Positions 1-9,338 of a stretch of DNA of 44,537 nt are shown in pieces. The position numbers and the translations under genes were made by a program. The stretch comes from Asticcacaulis aquaticus. Its GTDB lineage: Bacteria; Pseudomonadota; Alphaproteobacteria; Caulobacterales; Caulobacteraceae. Within the stretch, counting starts at the first letter, position 1. Each line of letters begins with the position of its first letter. The stretch spans positions 1 through 44,537 of the forward strand of contig NZ_JAQQKX010000022.1 in the NCBI RefSeq assembly GCF_028550415.1, given 5' to 3'. The notes under the pieces are model-generated. The model was not told the origin of the DNA, searched no databases, and was given only the letters and a program-made list of their open reading frames with translations.

Positions 1-1151
1 TGACGCCGCCGACATAGGCTAGACCCTTGGTGCGGGTGCCCGCATTCGAGTCGATCCAGGCATGACCGGCGCGGGTGCGCTTTTTCAGCGTGTAACCGTC
101 CGGCGTCAGCTGCGACAGGCTGAAATCGCCCCACTCCGGAATCCATTTCAGACCGTCCTGCACGGCCTTCGACAGGTCGGCCACGGCGACGGCCTTACCC
201 TCGATCTGAGCGGCCTTAGGCGCCTTGCCCGCATCGCGGCGCAGGCCGGTGATCGGACGCACAGCCTCACCCCAGACGCCGACACCATCGCCCGACAGGC
301 GGATATGACGGTTGTGTGTCTCTTCGGTCATCGGCGTCTTGGCCGTGACGCCCAGACCGCGGATGAAGTCCTTGGCCGGATCACCATCATAGATGAAGGA
401 GTGGACGATGCGGACGCTTTCCGAACCGGCATAGAAGTAGAGACGGACGCTGAAAGGCAGCCAGTCGCGGCCATTTCCACCCCCCTCTTTACTTGAGTGC
501 GTGCCTTCGACCTTGAGCACGGCACGGACCGGGCCGGTCTGTTCGACCGTGACCTTGGTCACCTTGCTGGTGAATTTCTGCTGGTTGACGCTGCCCGTAG
601 CGTCGAGATCCGGCTGATCCTGCCACAGGGCAACCAGTTTGGCTTCTTTCAGCGTCAGGCGGCCCGCCCGAGTCGCCGAGGCGATCAGATACTCGCCCGA
701 GGTCGGCACGACCCAGACGAGGTCGCCGGACGTCACGGTGACGGCGTCCGCCGCCTGTTTGACGCTCACGGCCTTGGCAGACGTGGCCGCCTTACCGGCG
801 GTCAGCGACAGGCCGTCGGTCGGTGCACCACCGGCCACAGCGTGGGCGGTCCATTTGAGTGAGCCGTCGGGCCAGTAGGCAATCGGCCACGACTGTACCG
901 GCACGTCACCCAGCTTGAACTCCGGCGTCTTGCCCTTGCTCAGCTTCACCGTGCCGCGCGGCCACGGCACGCCCAGCGTCCCGCCTTCGAACGCGTTCGG
1001 TTTACCATCCAGCCATTTGAGGTCGGTCGACGACACCGGCTTGGCGGCAACGGGCGCGGCCGCTTCGGCGACCCAGGGGACCGACGACAGGGCGCCAAAA
1101 GCGGTGGCCACCTGCAGGAGATGACGGCGCGAAAGCGAAAGGTTCGGCATG
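1..1151 (-). CDS. Tat-exported PL26-like exo-rhamnogalacturonan lyase family protein, C-terminus beyond window edge
   Basis: The minus frame is open from ATG at 1151 to the left edge, giving 383 visible codons, so the gene is partial. The N-terminus reads MPNLSLSRRHLLQVA: a twin-arginine motif (SRRHLL), then a hydrophobic stretch and an alanine-rich cleavage region, which suggests Tat export. The mature part begins with a beta-rich segment (GGTLGVPWPRGTVK, then SWPIAYWPDGSLKWTAHAV) that I recognise as the N-terminal RIFT-barrel style of PcRGLX/YetA-like proteins (PL26). A second barrel-like region follows (RLYFYAGSESVRIVHSFIY). Family members release unsaturated rhamnogalacturonan units from chain ends. 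The call rests on recalled family resemblance; the catalytic domain lies outside the window. Context supports it: a TonB receptor and a PL11 lyase are adjacent. Only a weak GGGAAA ribosome site precedes the start. Confidence 0.72.
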
Positions 1152-1170
1152 TTAGATTTCCCAGCCTGAT

Positions 1171-1188
1171 AAATTGGTCTGCCGGTTT
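1171..1188. promoter_or_regulatory. Imperfect GntR-like dyad upstream of the PL26-like gene
   Basis: AAATTGGTCTGCCGGTTT lies 20 bases upstream of the start at 1151. It resembles the TTGGT...ACCAA layout of UxuR/ExuR-type (GntR family) operators that control hexuronate genes, but only 5 of 9 positions are symmetric. This is a weak suggestion. Confidence 0.2.
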
Positions 1189-1303
1189 AACGGCACACAC
1201 AGGGGTTTCCGGCGCGTGGTTGACCATTTTAGCGCCATTTTGATCGTAAATGACGCCAATGCGCATTTCATGTCAACATCAATCGGCAGGAGCGATACGG
1301 CAT

Positions 1304-1336
1304 AAAAAAACCGCCGCCCGGAACCCCGGACGGCGG
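1304..1336 (-). terminator. Rho-independent terminator of the TonB-dependent receptor gene
   Basis: On the minus strand a GC-rich hairpin is followed by a seven-T tract. The stem pairs 1311-1316 with 1331-1336 and 1318-1321 with 1326-1329, with one mismatch and an AACC loop. It begins about 24 bases after the receptor stop codon. Confidence 0.9.
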
Positions 1337-1359
1337 CATTTGGTTGTTTGGCTTATCGA

Positions 1360-4300
1360 CTATTGCAGACGATAGGTCATACCGAAGGTCATCCGACGCC
1401 CGGCATAAACCGTCGACCAGGCATTCACTGTTCCATCCGAGAAGCCACGATCGGCAGAACCGATGCTGACCGCACCCTCGTTAAGCAGGTTACGACCTTC
1501 GACGTAGATTTCAACGCTTGGGCTCAACTTATGCGTAAGTTTGGCATCAAGATAACCGTACTTTTGCGCATAGACCGGTTCACCCGGGTTGTAGGGCAGA
1601 CGTACGCCATTGATCGGGTTGAGGATCGGGAAGTTATTGACCGAGTAGTTTTCAATATTGGTCGGGAACGAGGTCGAGTTGGAGTTCGCCGACACGCTGC
1701 CGTTACCCGAGACGAAGTTCAGGACCTCATCACGCGCTTGATATGCCACGCGAACATTAGTCTTGCCGTCATCGTACCACAGAACCAGATTGGCGTAGTA
1801 ATTGGGGCGACCCGTGACGCCGACGTTTTGCCCAGTGAGCGGATCGGTGTAGCCACCGGCGCCACTGGCCTTGTTCGTCGAGATGTTGAAATCAACACCC
1901 GTATAACGCAGGCGCCACGGCAGGAAGGTGAGCGCCGTCTTGGTCGCCAACTCCCAACCCGACATCACATAGCCGGGGCCGTTGATGTAGGTGTTGTAAG
2001 CGAAGGTGAAGTCCGAAATCGGACGACCGGTGGCCGGATCGATTTCATCCGTACCCGCAAACAGCGGCACATCCACAACGCGAACCACGACCGGTGCACC
2101 GATCTTCACCTTCTGGCGATAGTAGGCCAGAGACACGAAGGTGTCCTTGTTCGGATACCATTCGATCGAGGTGTTGTTTTTGGTGGCGGTATAGGGCTGC
2201 AGTTCCGGATTGCCGAAGGTAGTGCAGGTCATGTCCTCTTCAGCGCCCGCATCGACACGATCCTCGACGCGTTCGTCAACCGTACAGGTGCCGGCCGGCC
2301 ACAGGCGGCCAATCGGAGGACGAGCAACGGTCTTCGACCAGTTGTAACGGGCCACAAGCTTGTCGGGGATAACCCAAAGAGCCGCGTTATAGCTGGGCAG
2401 CCAGTCGGTATAGGAGCGGTCGATATTGATCGGCTTAGTAATCGTCGTCGTCGTAATATTAGCCGCCGGATTGGTATCAACCCAGTTGGCATTCTTACGA
2501 ATAGACGTCAAACCGACGAAGCCCGAGCCCTGAACGGAAGACTTGACATAGCGCACACCGAAGTTGCCGCTGAACTCCATCCCCAGCGGAAGCTGTTGCT
2601 CGAAGTCGAACATATAGTAGGCGGCGGTGACCTCTTCGTTCGACTTGCTGACCGGCTGGTCATACATGATGCCATCGCTACCCGCGCAGCGCTTGATACA
2701 GTCGAAGTTATAGTTCCTCGTGCTGGACAGCTGCGAGAAGGCTTTGTCGATATCGATGCTGTCCCACAGTTCGAGGCCATCGACACCTTCATAGCCGTTC
2801 ATGAAAGCACCGTCGTTGTATTCGATGCTATTTTGCAGGATCGACACGAGCTGCGCACGGGTTACGGTTTCCGTACCATAGAGGAAGGTCGTACCCGTTG
2901 TGGCGTTCGGCACATAACCATAGACGCAGGCATTGGCGGCCGTCGTCGTCGAGATATTCTCACACGCACGCACAGAGCTACGGCCCGCCAGGGTAGGAAC
3001 GAAAACGTTCGGCTTCGGCGAGAAGCCACCCGCACCCCAGTAATCGTTAAGAACCTGACGATAGCTGACGCCGGCCTTGAAACGCTTCAGGATCGGGAAG
3101 TCGTTCATGCTGTAAGTCGCATCGATCTTGGCGGCGTTTTCCGTCGTTTCGACCAGGCGCGGATTGTACTGCAACGTAATGCCGCCGGTATATTGCGGCA
3201 TGCCCACCGCCGAAGCGGCATTAAGCTGAACATAATTGTTCATGTCGTTGAAGTCGAAGTTGGACGGCAGAACGAAGTCCCAGATACCGCTCGGCAGGAC
3301 CTTCATCGTCGCCGTGCCGTAGTTCGTGCTACGCGACATGCGCTTGTCGTAACGCGTGTAGGTGGCTTCGGATTTGCTGCCCTGGAATTCAACCAGCAAC
3401 GGACCGTCCTTATAGGTACCGCCCGCCAGAACGTAGTTATTTTTCCAGATCTGCTCGTTGTGGATGTGGTCCACACCGTAGCTGGCATTGGTCAGATCGA
3501 ACTGCGTCAGGTGATGGTTGCTGTCCATCACAATGCTGGTCGGAACAATGTTCAGCGCCACACCATTCACCGGGAACGCCATATTGACGACCGAACCGGC
3601 CAGCGTCTGATCCAGAGTAGCCGCTTTGGTCGGCGTACCGGCATTATAGATATAATAGCCATTCCCAGCGACCGGCGTCAGAACAACTGGCGTACCCGTC
3701 GCAATATTGGTATTACTGACCAGATTCTGCGTGGTAATGCCGGTCACGCCGGCATAATAGGCGTTGATACTACCGCGTGTGCGCTGACGGTTATCTTCCG
3801 TCTGCAGACGATCCGCAACCTGATACTTGACGTAAACCGAGAGATGGTCATTGACCTTGTAATCGAAGCGAATATCCCAGTTGAGACGATCTTCATACTG
3901 GGTCAGGTTCTTGTCACGCACGAGGTTCGGAGCATAGTCGTTCCACTGATTCATGCAGGTGATCTGCTCTTGAATCCGCTGAGACTGAGCGGCGGCGCGG
4001 TTGGCGTTGCTGGTCCCCGCGACAATCGTGTTGAGCTGCGCATCCGTATAAAGCGGGAATTGCGTCAAGCATTCAGCTTTGGTCTTGGCCGCTGCCGAAC
4101 GCGTCAGGATTTCCACTGGCGTCAGCGAATTGAACTTGCCACCCGCAGTAAGATCCCATGTGGCGACGGGATCATTGGCACCTGCGCCATTGGCCAGAGA
4201 CGGATCAAAAGAGAAGGTCTTGTTGGGCGAATTGTCGAAGTCGAAGGCGCGCAGATATCCGTAAGCGTTATTCGTGCCGGCAACGTTGAGCTGATGGCTG

Positions 4301-5013
4301 TCATTCAAACGGCGTGTCTTGGTAACGTTAAAGATCACACCGAGACGGTTGTCGAAGAATTTGCGCGAGGCGACGATATTGACGTCAGGCGACCACTTCT
4401 GGCTCAGCGAATTCTGATCCAGACCCACCCGCATCGAGAGGTAGGGCTTTTTGAAATCCAGGCCCGAACGGGTCTTGATCTGTACCGTGCCGCCCAGACC
4501 GCCTTCGGTCTGATCCGGTGTTTGGCCCTTGACGACGTCGACGCTCTTGATCAGGTCGGCCGGAAGCTCGCGCAGGTCCGAACCGCGCCCCCCGCCATTG
4601 CCGCCGTTGACCGCCAGGTCAAAGCCCGACGAGTTGACCGACATGCCGTCCATTTCAACGCGCGTCAGGTCAGGGCCGTTACCGCGCAGCGTCAGGCCTT
4701 CGCCTTCACCGCCTTCACCGCGGTTCACTGACATACCGGCGATACGCGAAATGGCTTCATTGAGGTTACGGTCAGGGAAGGAGCCGACATCTTCAGCCAC
4801 GATCGAATCTGTTGCCGTCTTGGCCTTTTTCTTACGGTCAATAGCCGACTGCTGAGACGCACGCGTACCAACAATAATAACTTCGGTGACTTCGTCGCCC
4901 TTGGCAGCGACCGGCGCTTGCTGCGCGAAGGCCGGGGCCGAAACGGCCAGCATGGCCAGGCCGGTGCCGGTCATCAGATAACGGGCGAACGCGCCCTTGG
5001 GTGATTTGTGCAT
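1360..5013 (-). CDS. TonB-dependent receptor (Caulobacter/Xanthomonas type), probable pectin-oligosaccharide importer
   Basis: The protein has 1217 residues. A Sec signal peptide (about 1-30, ending AFA before QQ) precedes a TonB-box-like stretch (EVIIVGT, 44-50), a plug domain (about 65-185, with LTLRGNGPDLTRVEMDG and GGLGGTVQIKTRSG) and a very long beta-barrel. The length and plug motifs fit the TonB-Xanth-Caul receptors, which import plant or algal oligosaccharides across the outer membrane. The last residue is Gln (MTYRLQ), not the usual terminal aromatic. The start has a strong ribosome site (GGAGGAAT, 5018-5025). Substrate is inferred from the flanking rhamnogalacturonan lyases; nothing in the barrel shows it directly. 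A terminator follows the gene and an operator-rich gap of more than 900 bases precedes it. Confidence 0.95.
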   Translation of the reverse strand: MHKSPKGAFARYLMTGTGLAMLAVSAPAFAQQAPVAAKGDEVTEVIIVGTRASQQSAIDRKKKAKTATDSIVAEDVGSFPDRNLNEAISRIAGMSVNRGEGGEGEGLTLRGNGPDLTRVEMDGMSVNSSGFDLAVNGGNGGGRGSDLRELPADLIKSVDVVKGQTPDQTEGGLGGTVQIKTRSGLDFKKPYLSMRVGLDQNSLSQKWSPDVNIVASRKFFDNRLGVIFNVTKTRRLNDSHQLNVAGTNNAYGYLRAFDFDNSPNKTFSFDPSLANGAGANDPVATWDLTAGGKFNSLTPVEILTRSAAAKTKAECLTQFPLYTDAQLNTIVAGTSNANRAAAQSQRIQEQITCMNQWNDYAPNLVRDKNLTQYEDRLNWDIRFDYKVNDHLSVYVKYQVADRLQTEDNRQRTRGSINAYYAGVTGITTQNLVSNTNIATGTPVVLTPVAGNGYYIYNAGTPTKAATLDQTLAGSVVNMAFPVNGVALNIVPTSIVMDSNHHLTQFDLTNASYGVDHIHNEQIWKNNYVLAGGTYKDGPLLVEFQGSKSEATYTRYDKRMSRSTNYGTATMKVLPSGIWDFVLPSNFDFNDMNNYVQLNAASAVGMPQYTGGITLQYNPRLVETTENAAKIDATYSMNDFPILKRFKAGVSYRQVLNDYWGAGGFSPKPNVFVPTLAGRSSVRACENISTTTAANACVYGYVPNATTGTTFLYGTETVTRAQLVSILQNSIEYNDGAFMNGYEGVDGLELWDSIDIDKAFSQLSSTRNYNFDCIKRCAGSDGIMYDQPVSKSNEEVTAAYYMFDFEQQLPLGMEFSGNFGVRYVKSSVQGSGFVGLTSIRKNANWVDTNPAANITTTTITKPINIDRSYTDWLPSYNAALWVIPDKLVARYNWSKTVARPPIGRLWPAGTCTVDERVEDRVDAGAEEDMTCTTFGNPELQPYTATKNNTSIEWYPNKDTFVSLAYYRQKVKIGAPVVVRVVDVPLFAGTDEIDPATGRPISDFTFAYNTYINGPGYVMSGWELATKTALTFLPWRLRYTGVDFNISTNKASGAGGYTDPLTGQNVGVTGRPNYYANLVLWYDDGKTNVRVAYQARDEVLNFVSGNGSVSANSNSTSFPTNIENYSVNNFPILNPINGVRLPYNPGEPVYAQKYGYLDAKLTHKLSPSVEIYVEGRNLLNEGAVSIGSADRGFSDGTVNAWSTVYAGRRMTFGMTYRLQ

Positions 5014-5478
5014 TTATATTCCTCCGAATGCCGTGCAGACGGCATGCCCCTTAGCGATGGCGTTAGTCCTTAGACTGTACGAAGGAAAGCGACGGACCGG
5101 CGCGGGAAACGCCGAATCCATATGCCGGGATCGGATATCCGTTCCATTGACCGCCTAAGCGGTCGAACCACGTACCCTTCGTCTGTGCAAAGTGGCACTT
5201 AAATGGTGTTGGAAACGAACCTCGCGGTCCGGTTTTCACTCCCCTGCCAGGGTCCTGTTTTTGGTGGACCTCTGACCTAACAACCTGTTGGATGAGGTTG
5301 ACCTTTGATTGACCGATAGTGATAAGTCAAGCCACATTACGATCACATTCGGGCATTCATCAGACAATATTGCAATATTTGGTCGGCAAAGTTACCCAAA
5401 AACCACAATCCTCGCCATCCGCGCGCAAAATGCTGCATCTGCGTCCACCTCCACCAGTGTCGACAGAGATCACTTCCA

Positions 5479-5495
5479 TTGAAACGTGGTTCCAA
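5479..5495. promoter_or_regulatory. KdgR-like operator candidate
   Basis: TTGAAACGTGGTTCCAA is a 17-base dyad with 6 of 7 arm positions matching. It fits the TRAAAY-N3-RTTTYA pattern known for KdgR (IclR family) pectin operators, with one mismatch. It sits mid-way between two pectin genes. The match is from memory of a gammaproteobacterial motif, so the assignment is tentative. Confidence 0.3.
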
Positions 5496-5796
5496 AAAGA
5501 AGGATGAAATGGTTTCCTAAAAATAGATATAAATTAAATTCTCTTTATTTATCAAATAATTAATGAAAATTCACACATGCTGATTGCAGGTCACCCTCTG
5601 CGCGAATCGAGCTAGGCGCGACCCGTATGCAGCGCCCATATGTCCAAAACGATACAAGAGCGCCCCTCACAACCAATTGTAATATATAAATAAAATTATC
5701 AAGCCTTTTCAATTTCTTGCCAATTCCTTAACTTTAGGCGCAAATTGCGTCACCAGAGACAAATCATGTCCATCCTGCGATAAATATGTCGGACAT

Positions 5797-5810
5797 TGTT
5801 AGCGCTAACA
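5797..5810. promoter_or_regulatory. LacI-family operator candidate upstream of PL11 lyase
   Basis: TGTTAGCGCTAACA is a perfect 14-base palindrome centred on GC, the typical shape of LacI/GalR-family operators. It lies about 135 bases upstream of the lyase start. No LacI-type regulator gene is in the window, so the regulator would act from elsewhere. Confidence 0.55.
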
Positions 5811-5945
5811 GATCAACTTCAATCACGTTCGCGCACCTTCTGTACAGTCCTGAACATTTATGAGATAAAAAACCGACAGGTAGGGGCGCATTCTGCGTAG
5901 AACCGCCAGACGCGGGCATTCGGGACACCGCACGGAGGACACATA

Positions 5946-7922
5946 ATGACAATTCTGAAACGGCACCTGAGGCTGGGGGCCTGCGCCGTGGCACTGGCAG
6001 GAACCGGTATCGGCCTGGCCTTGCCCGCCAGCGCCCAGAACGCCAGCTCGACGAACATGCAGGTCGAATATCTCGACCGCGGTGCTGTCGCCGTGACGGC
6101 AGACAAGGGCGTGCTGGTCAGCTGGCGCGCGCTGACGACCGACGACGCGAAGCTCGGCTTCAACGTCTATCGCGACGGCAAGAAGCTCAATGCCAAGCCG
6201 ATCAGCGACCGCACCAACTTCACCGACGAAACCGGTACGGCCAAAAGCGCCTATGAGGTGCGCGAAGTCTCGGGTGGCAAGGAAGGCAAGGCCTCGAAAG
6301 CCCAGATCATCGATGGCTATCTGACCATCCCGCTGAACAAGCCCGCCGACGGCACGACACCCGACGGTCAGGTCTATGGCTATACCGCCAATGACGCCTC
6401 GGTCGGCGATGTCGATGGCGACGGCCAGTACGAGATCTTCCTCAAGTGGGACCCGACCAACTCGCACGATAACGCCCATACAGGCTATACCGGCCCGGTG
6501 CTGATCGACTGCTACCGCCTCGACGGCACGCAACTGTGGCGCATCAATCTGGGCCGCAATATCCGCGCGGGCGCTCACTATACGCAGTTTCAGGTCGAGG
6601 ATTACGACGGCGACGGCAAGGCCGAGCTGATCGTCAAGACCGCCGACGGCACGACCGACGGTCAGGGCAAGATCATCGGCGACGCCAATGCCAACTGGGT
6701 CGAAGGCGGCGGTGAGATCGAAAACAAGGACAAGACCGGGTCGCGTGTCGCCGCCGATGGCAAGCTGATGGCGGGCCTGACCGGGCGCATTGTCAAGGGG
6801 CCGGAGTATCTGAGCGTCTTCGAAGGCGCGACGGGCCGCGTCGTTGACACCATCGCCTATCCGTCGCCGCGCGGGCCGAACGGACCGGATGCGACGCCGG
6901 ACGAGCTGAAAGAGCGTTGGGGCGACGCCTATGCCAACCGCTCGGACCGCTATCTGGCCGGGACAGCGTGGCTGGACGGCGTACATCCGTCGGCGGTCTT
7001 CGCCCGCGGTTACTATGCGCGCACGACCATTGCCGCCGTCGACTATAAGGGCGGCAAGCTGGTCAATCGCTGGTACTTCGATTCCAAGGAAAATGGTCTG
7101 GCCGAAAAATATTCGGGTCAGGGCAACCACCAGTTCTCGGTCGCCGATGTCGATGGCGACGGCAAGCATGAGATCATCTACGGCTCGCTGGCACTTGACG
7201 ACAACGGCAAGCCGCTGTGGAGCACGGGCATGGGCCATGGCGATGCGCTCCACGTCTCCGACTTCGACCCCAGCCGTCCGGGTCTGGAGCGCTGGGGCGT
7301 CCACGAAAACATGAAGATGTCGGAAAACCACGGCTCGGCTCTGGTCGATGCCCGGACCGGCGAGATCATCTTCCGTATTCCGGCCGAAAAGGATACCGGT
7401 CGCGGCGTGGCGGGCGACATCGATCCGCGCCACCCGGGTGCCGAATTCTGGGGGTCGAACTCCGGCGATCTGTACGACGTCAAGGGCAAGGTGATCGGCA
7501 AGCGTCCGGGCCAGATGAACTTCATGATCTGGTGGGACGGTGACGCCCTGCGCGAACTGCTGGACGGCACGAAAATCTCCAAGTGGGACTGGGCAGCGGA
7601 AAAAGCCAATGTGCTGCTCGACGCGCAAGGCACTGACAAGAACAACGGCACCAAGTCGAACCCCGCCCTGTCGGCCGATCTGTTCGGTGACTGGCGCGAG
7701 GAGCTGATGCTGCGCAGCGCCGACAATACCGCCCTGCGTATCTATTCGACGGCAATCCCGACAGCGATCAAGCTGACCACCCTGATGCAGGATCCGCAAT
7801 ACCGCGCGGCGATCGCCTGGCAGAACACCGCCTACAACCAGCCGCCCTGGCCGTCCTACTTCATCGGCGACAAGATGAAAGCGCCGCCGAAGCCGAACGT
7901 CACGGTCGTGAAGAAACCCTGA
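5946..7922 (+). CDS. Rhamnogalacturonan lyase, family PL11
   Basis: The 658-residue protein has a Sec signal peptide (about 1-30, ending ASA before QN). The mature chain has a fibronectin-like N-terminal part (GVLVSWRALTTDDAKLGFNV) followed by the PL11 beta-propeller. Calcium-binding repeats are visible: DVDGDGQYE (about 155-163), DYDGDGKAE (219-227) and DVDGDGKHE further on, together with the family stretch FLKWDPTNSHDNAHTGYTG. PL11 enzymes (YesW/YesX type) cleave the rhamnose-galacturonate backbone of rhamnogalacturonan-I by beta-elimination. Full family length is present. GGAGG (5934-5938) lies 7 bases before the ATG. A terminator follows directly, so it is probably transcribed alone, controlled by the LacI-like palindrome upstream. 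Confidence 0.94.
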   Translation: MTILKRHLRLGACAVALAGTGIGLALPASAQNASSTNMQVEYLDRGAVAVTADKGVLVSWRALTTDDAKLGFNVYRDGKKLNAKPISDRTNFTDETGTAKSAYEVREVSGGKEGKASKAQIIDGYLTIPLNKPADGTTPDGQVYGYTANDASVGDVDGDGQYEIFLKWDPTNSHDNAHTGYTGPVLIDCYRLDGTQLWRINLGRNIRAGAHYTQFQVEDYDGDGKAELIVKTADGTTDGQGKIIGDANANWVEGGGEIENKDKTGSRVAADGKLMAGLTGRIVKGPEYLSVFEGATGRVVDTIAYPSPRGPNGPDATPDELKERWGDAYANRSDRYLAGTAWLDGVHPSAVFARGYYARTTIAAVDYKGGKLVNRWYFDSKENGLAEKYSGQGNHQFSVADVDGDGKHEIIYGSLALDDNGKPLWSTGMGHGDALHVSDFDPSRPGLERWGVHENMKMSENHGSALVDARTGEIIFRIPAEKDTGRGVAGDIDPRHPGAEFWGSNSGDLYDVKGKVIGKRPGQMNFMIWWDGDALRELLDGTKISKWDWAAEKANVLLDAQGTDKNNGTKSNPALSADLFGDWREELMLRSADNTALRIYSTAIPTAIKLTTLMQDPQYRAAIAWQNTAYNQPPWPSYFIGDKMKAPPKPNVTVVKKP

Positions 7923-7931
7923 TAACCCTCA

Positions 7932-7961
7932 CCCTCCGGAGCCTGCCTTCGGAGGGTTTTT
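7932..7961 (+). terminator. Terminator of the PL11 lyase gene
   Basis: The stem CCCTCCG (7932-7938) pairs with CGGAGGG (7950-7956) and is followed by TTTTT. It starts 10 bases after the stop codon. Confidence 0.9.
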
Positions 7962-8131
7962 ACATCTGAAACGGCACAACCCCCGGACGGATAAGCGAAA
8001 AATTCGTCCGATCAAATTTATGTGCTTTTAATTCCGCTTTGAATCCCTATAGATTCACGATTAAGTTGCGTTTCTGGCTGTATCATACCGCTCAGGTATC
8101 GACGTTACCAACTTCAGGACGAGGACAGAAC

Positions 8132-8854
8132 GTGCAGAAATATCAGATCAGGGGGATGACGGAGATGGACCCGGCCGAGGAGTTCAAGGACTTTGCCTAT
8201 ATCGTGTCCCATGATCTGGCCGGTCCCGTGCGTTCTCTGGTCGAGTTTTCGCGTCTGCTGGTCGAGCAGGCCCCCGTGCCGCAAACCGACGAAGCCAAGA
8301 CCAACCTGTCCATGGTGCTGGAAAGCGGTGAAAAGCTTCAGGAAATCCTGCAGGGCCTGCTGCAGTTTTCCCGGCTCAATACCGTGCCGCGCCTGAACCA
8401 GAAGGTCGATCTGGAAGAGGTCGTCGCCCGCGTGCACATGAACCGTCAGGAAGACCTCGACATGATCAAAGGCACGCTGAACCACAGCAAACTGCCGGAG
8501 GTCAGCGGCGACCCCAACCGCCTGTATCAGCTGTTTTACATGCTGATCGACAATGCCATCAAATTCCGCAGCCATGAACGCCCGTTGAGCATCGACATCG
8601 CCTGCGAAGACACCGAGCGCGATTACTGGATCTCCATCGCCGACAACGGTCTGGGCATCGACCCGATGTTCTATGACGACGTCTTCCGTCCGCTGCGCAA
8701 GCTGCACACGGACGAGCTCTATGACGGCTCCGGCATGGGGCTTACTCTAGCGCGCAAGATCGCCATCATGCACGGCGGTCAGATCGGCATCGGCTCATCG
8801 GAAACCGGAACGGTAATCTCGTTCAGCTTGCCGAAAAAGGGCGTGGCGGCCTAG
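8132..8854 (+). CDS. Histidine kinase with no sensor domain
   Basis: From the GTG at 8132 the protein has 240 residues. It starts almost at the HisKA domain: H-box FAYIVSHDLAGPVR with phospho-accepting His27. The ATPase domain shows an N box (LIDNAIKF, Asn141), G1 (ADNGLGID, Asp171) and G2 (GSGMGLTLARKI, from 199). No PAS, GAF or membrane segment precedes it, so input must come from a partner or from interaction with another kinase. I chose GTG because GAGGA lies about 6 bases upstream; the frame is open back to an ATG at 8039 with no ribosome site, and ATGs at 8156 and 8165 are alternatives. It converges on a response regulator 19 bases away, a likely partner. Confidence 0.82.
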   Translation: MQKYQIRGMTEMDPAEEFKDFAYIVSHDLAGPVRSLVEFSRLLVEQAPVPQTDEAKTNLSMVLESGEKLQEILQGLLQFSRLNTVPRLNQKVDLEEVVARVHMNRQEDLDMIKGTLNHSKLPEVSGDPNRLYQLFYMLIDNAIKFRSHERPLSIDIACEDTERDYWISIADNGLGIDPMFYDDVFRPLRKLHTDELYDGSGMGLTLARKIAIMHGGQIGIGSSETGTVISFSLPKKGVAA

Positions 8855-8873
8855 GGTCTTTACATCCACCCGC

Positions 8874-9338
8874 TCAGGTCTGACGGCCAGCGAAACGGTC
8901 CGGACCGCCCAGGATCGCCATGTCGAAAAAAAAATCGGTCACCGCGCTGACAAAGCGTTTGAACTGATCGAGGCTGCCCGGCTTGATGACGTAGCCCGAG
9001 GCGTGCAGACCGTAGCTGACCGTCACGTCGCGCTCGGCCCCCGATGACGACAGGATGATCACCGGAATATGCCTCAAGGCCGCATCGGCCTTGATCTGCG
9101 TCAGGACGTCGGTGCCGCTCATCTTCGGCAGGTTGAGATCGAGCAGGATCAGGTCCGGCAAGGGTGCATCGGCGTATTCCCCTTCACGCGCCAGAATGGC
9201 CAGCGCTTTTTCCCCCGTATCGGCCACCGTCAGGTTCGACTCCAGATCGGCGGCCTTGAAAGCGCGCGCGGCCAGGATCGCGTCGCCGCGATTGTCGTCG
9301 ACGACCAGTATTTCCGCCGGGCGGTTCAAACGGGTCAT
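8874..9338 (-). CDS. Single-domain response regulator, Rcp1-like
   Basis: The 154-residue protein is one receiver domain. It shows the acidic pair VVDDN (Asp14, Asp15), the phospho-acceptor in LILLDLNLPKMSG (Asp67), the Ser/Thr switch region (IILSSS) and the conserved Lys in YVIKPGS. LDLNLPKMSG, with its extended loop, is typical of the Rcp1 group that pairs with phytochrome-type kinases. There is no DNA-binding output, so it acts through protein interaction or phosphotransfer. Its ATG overlaps the end of the upstream kinase gene by 4 bases (ATGA), so the two are translationally coupled and very likely partners. Confidence 0.92.
   Translation of the reverse strand: MTRLNRPAEILVVDDNRGDAILAARAFKAADLESNLTVADTGEKALAILAREGEYADAPLPDLILLDLNLPKMSGTDVLTQIKADAALRHIPVIILSSSGAERDVTVSYGLHASGYVIKPGSLDQFKRFVSAVTDFFFDMAILGGPDRFAGRQT

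Larger units (their letters stand above)
5014..5945. promoter_or_regulatory. Divergent regulatory gap between receptor and PL11 lyase genes
   Basis: This 932-base region has no credible gene; a 62-codon ORF at 5319-5507 lacks a ribosome site and family features. The right part (about 5510-5720) is strongly AT-rich. Promoters for the receptor (leftward) and the lyase (rightward) must lie here, but I could not fix convincing -35/-10 pairs. Operator-like sites at 5479-5495 and 5797-5810 are listed separately. A further dyad, TTGAC(5309-5313)...GTCAA(5326-5330), is weaker. Confidence 0.6.

Noticed and set aside
1348-4731. 1127-codon plus-strand ORF opposite the TonB receptor
   Set aside because: It is antisense to a clear receptor with signal peptide, plug and ribosome site. 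The translated protein has no recognisable domain and is Arg/Val/Gly-rich as expected from a complementary frame.
5319-5507. 62-codon ORF in the receptor/PL11 gap
   Set aside because: No ribosome site or domain; it overlaps the operator-like dyad and AT-rich DNA.
5823-7799. 658-codon minus-strand ORF
   Set aside because: It mirrors the PL11 lyase, has no ribosome site and no family motif. It is a GC-codon shadow.
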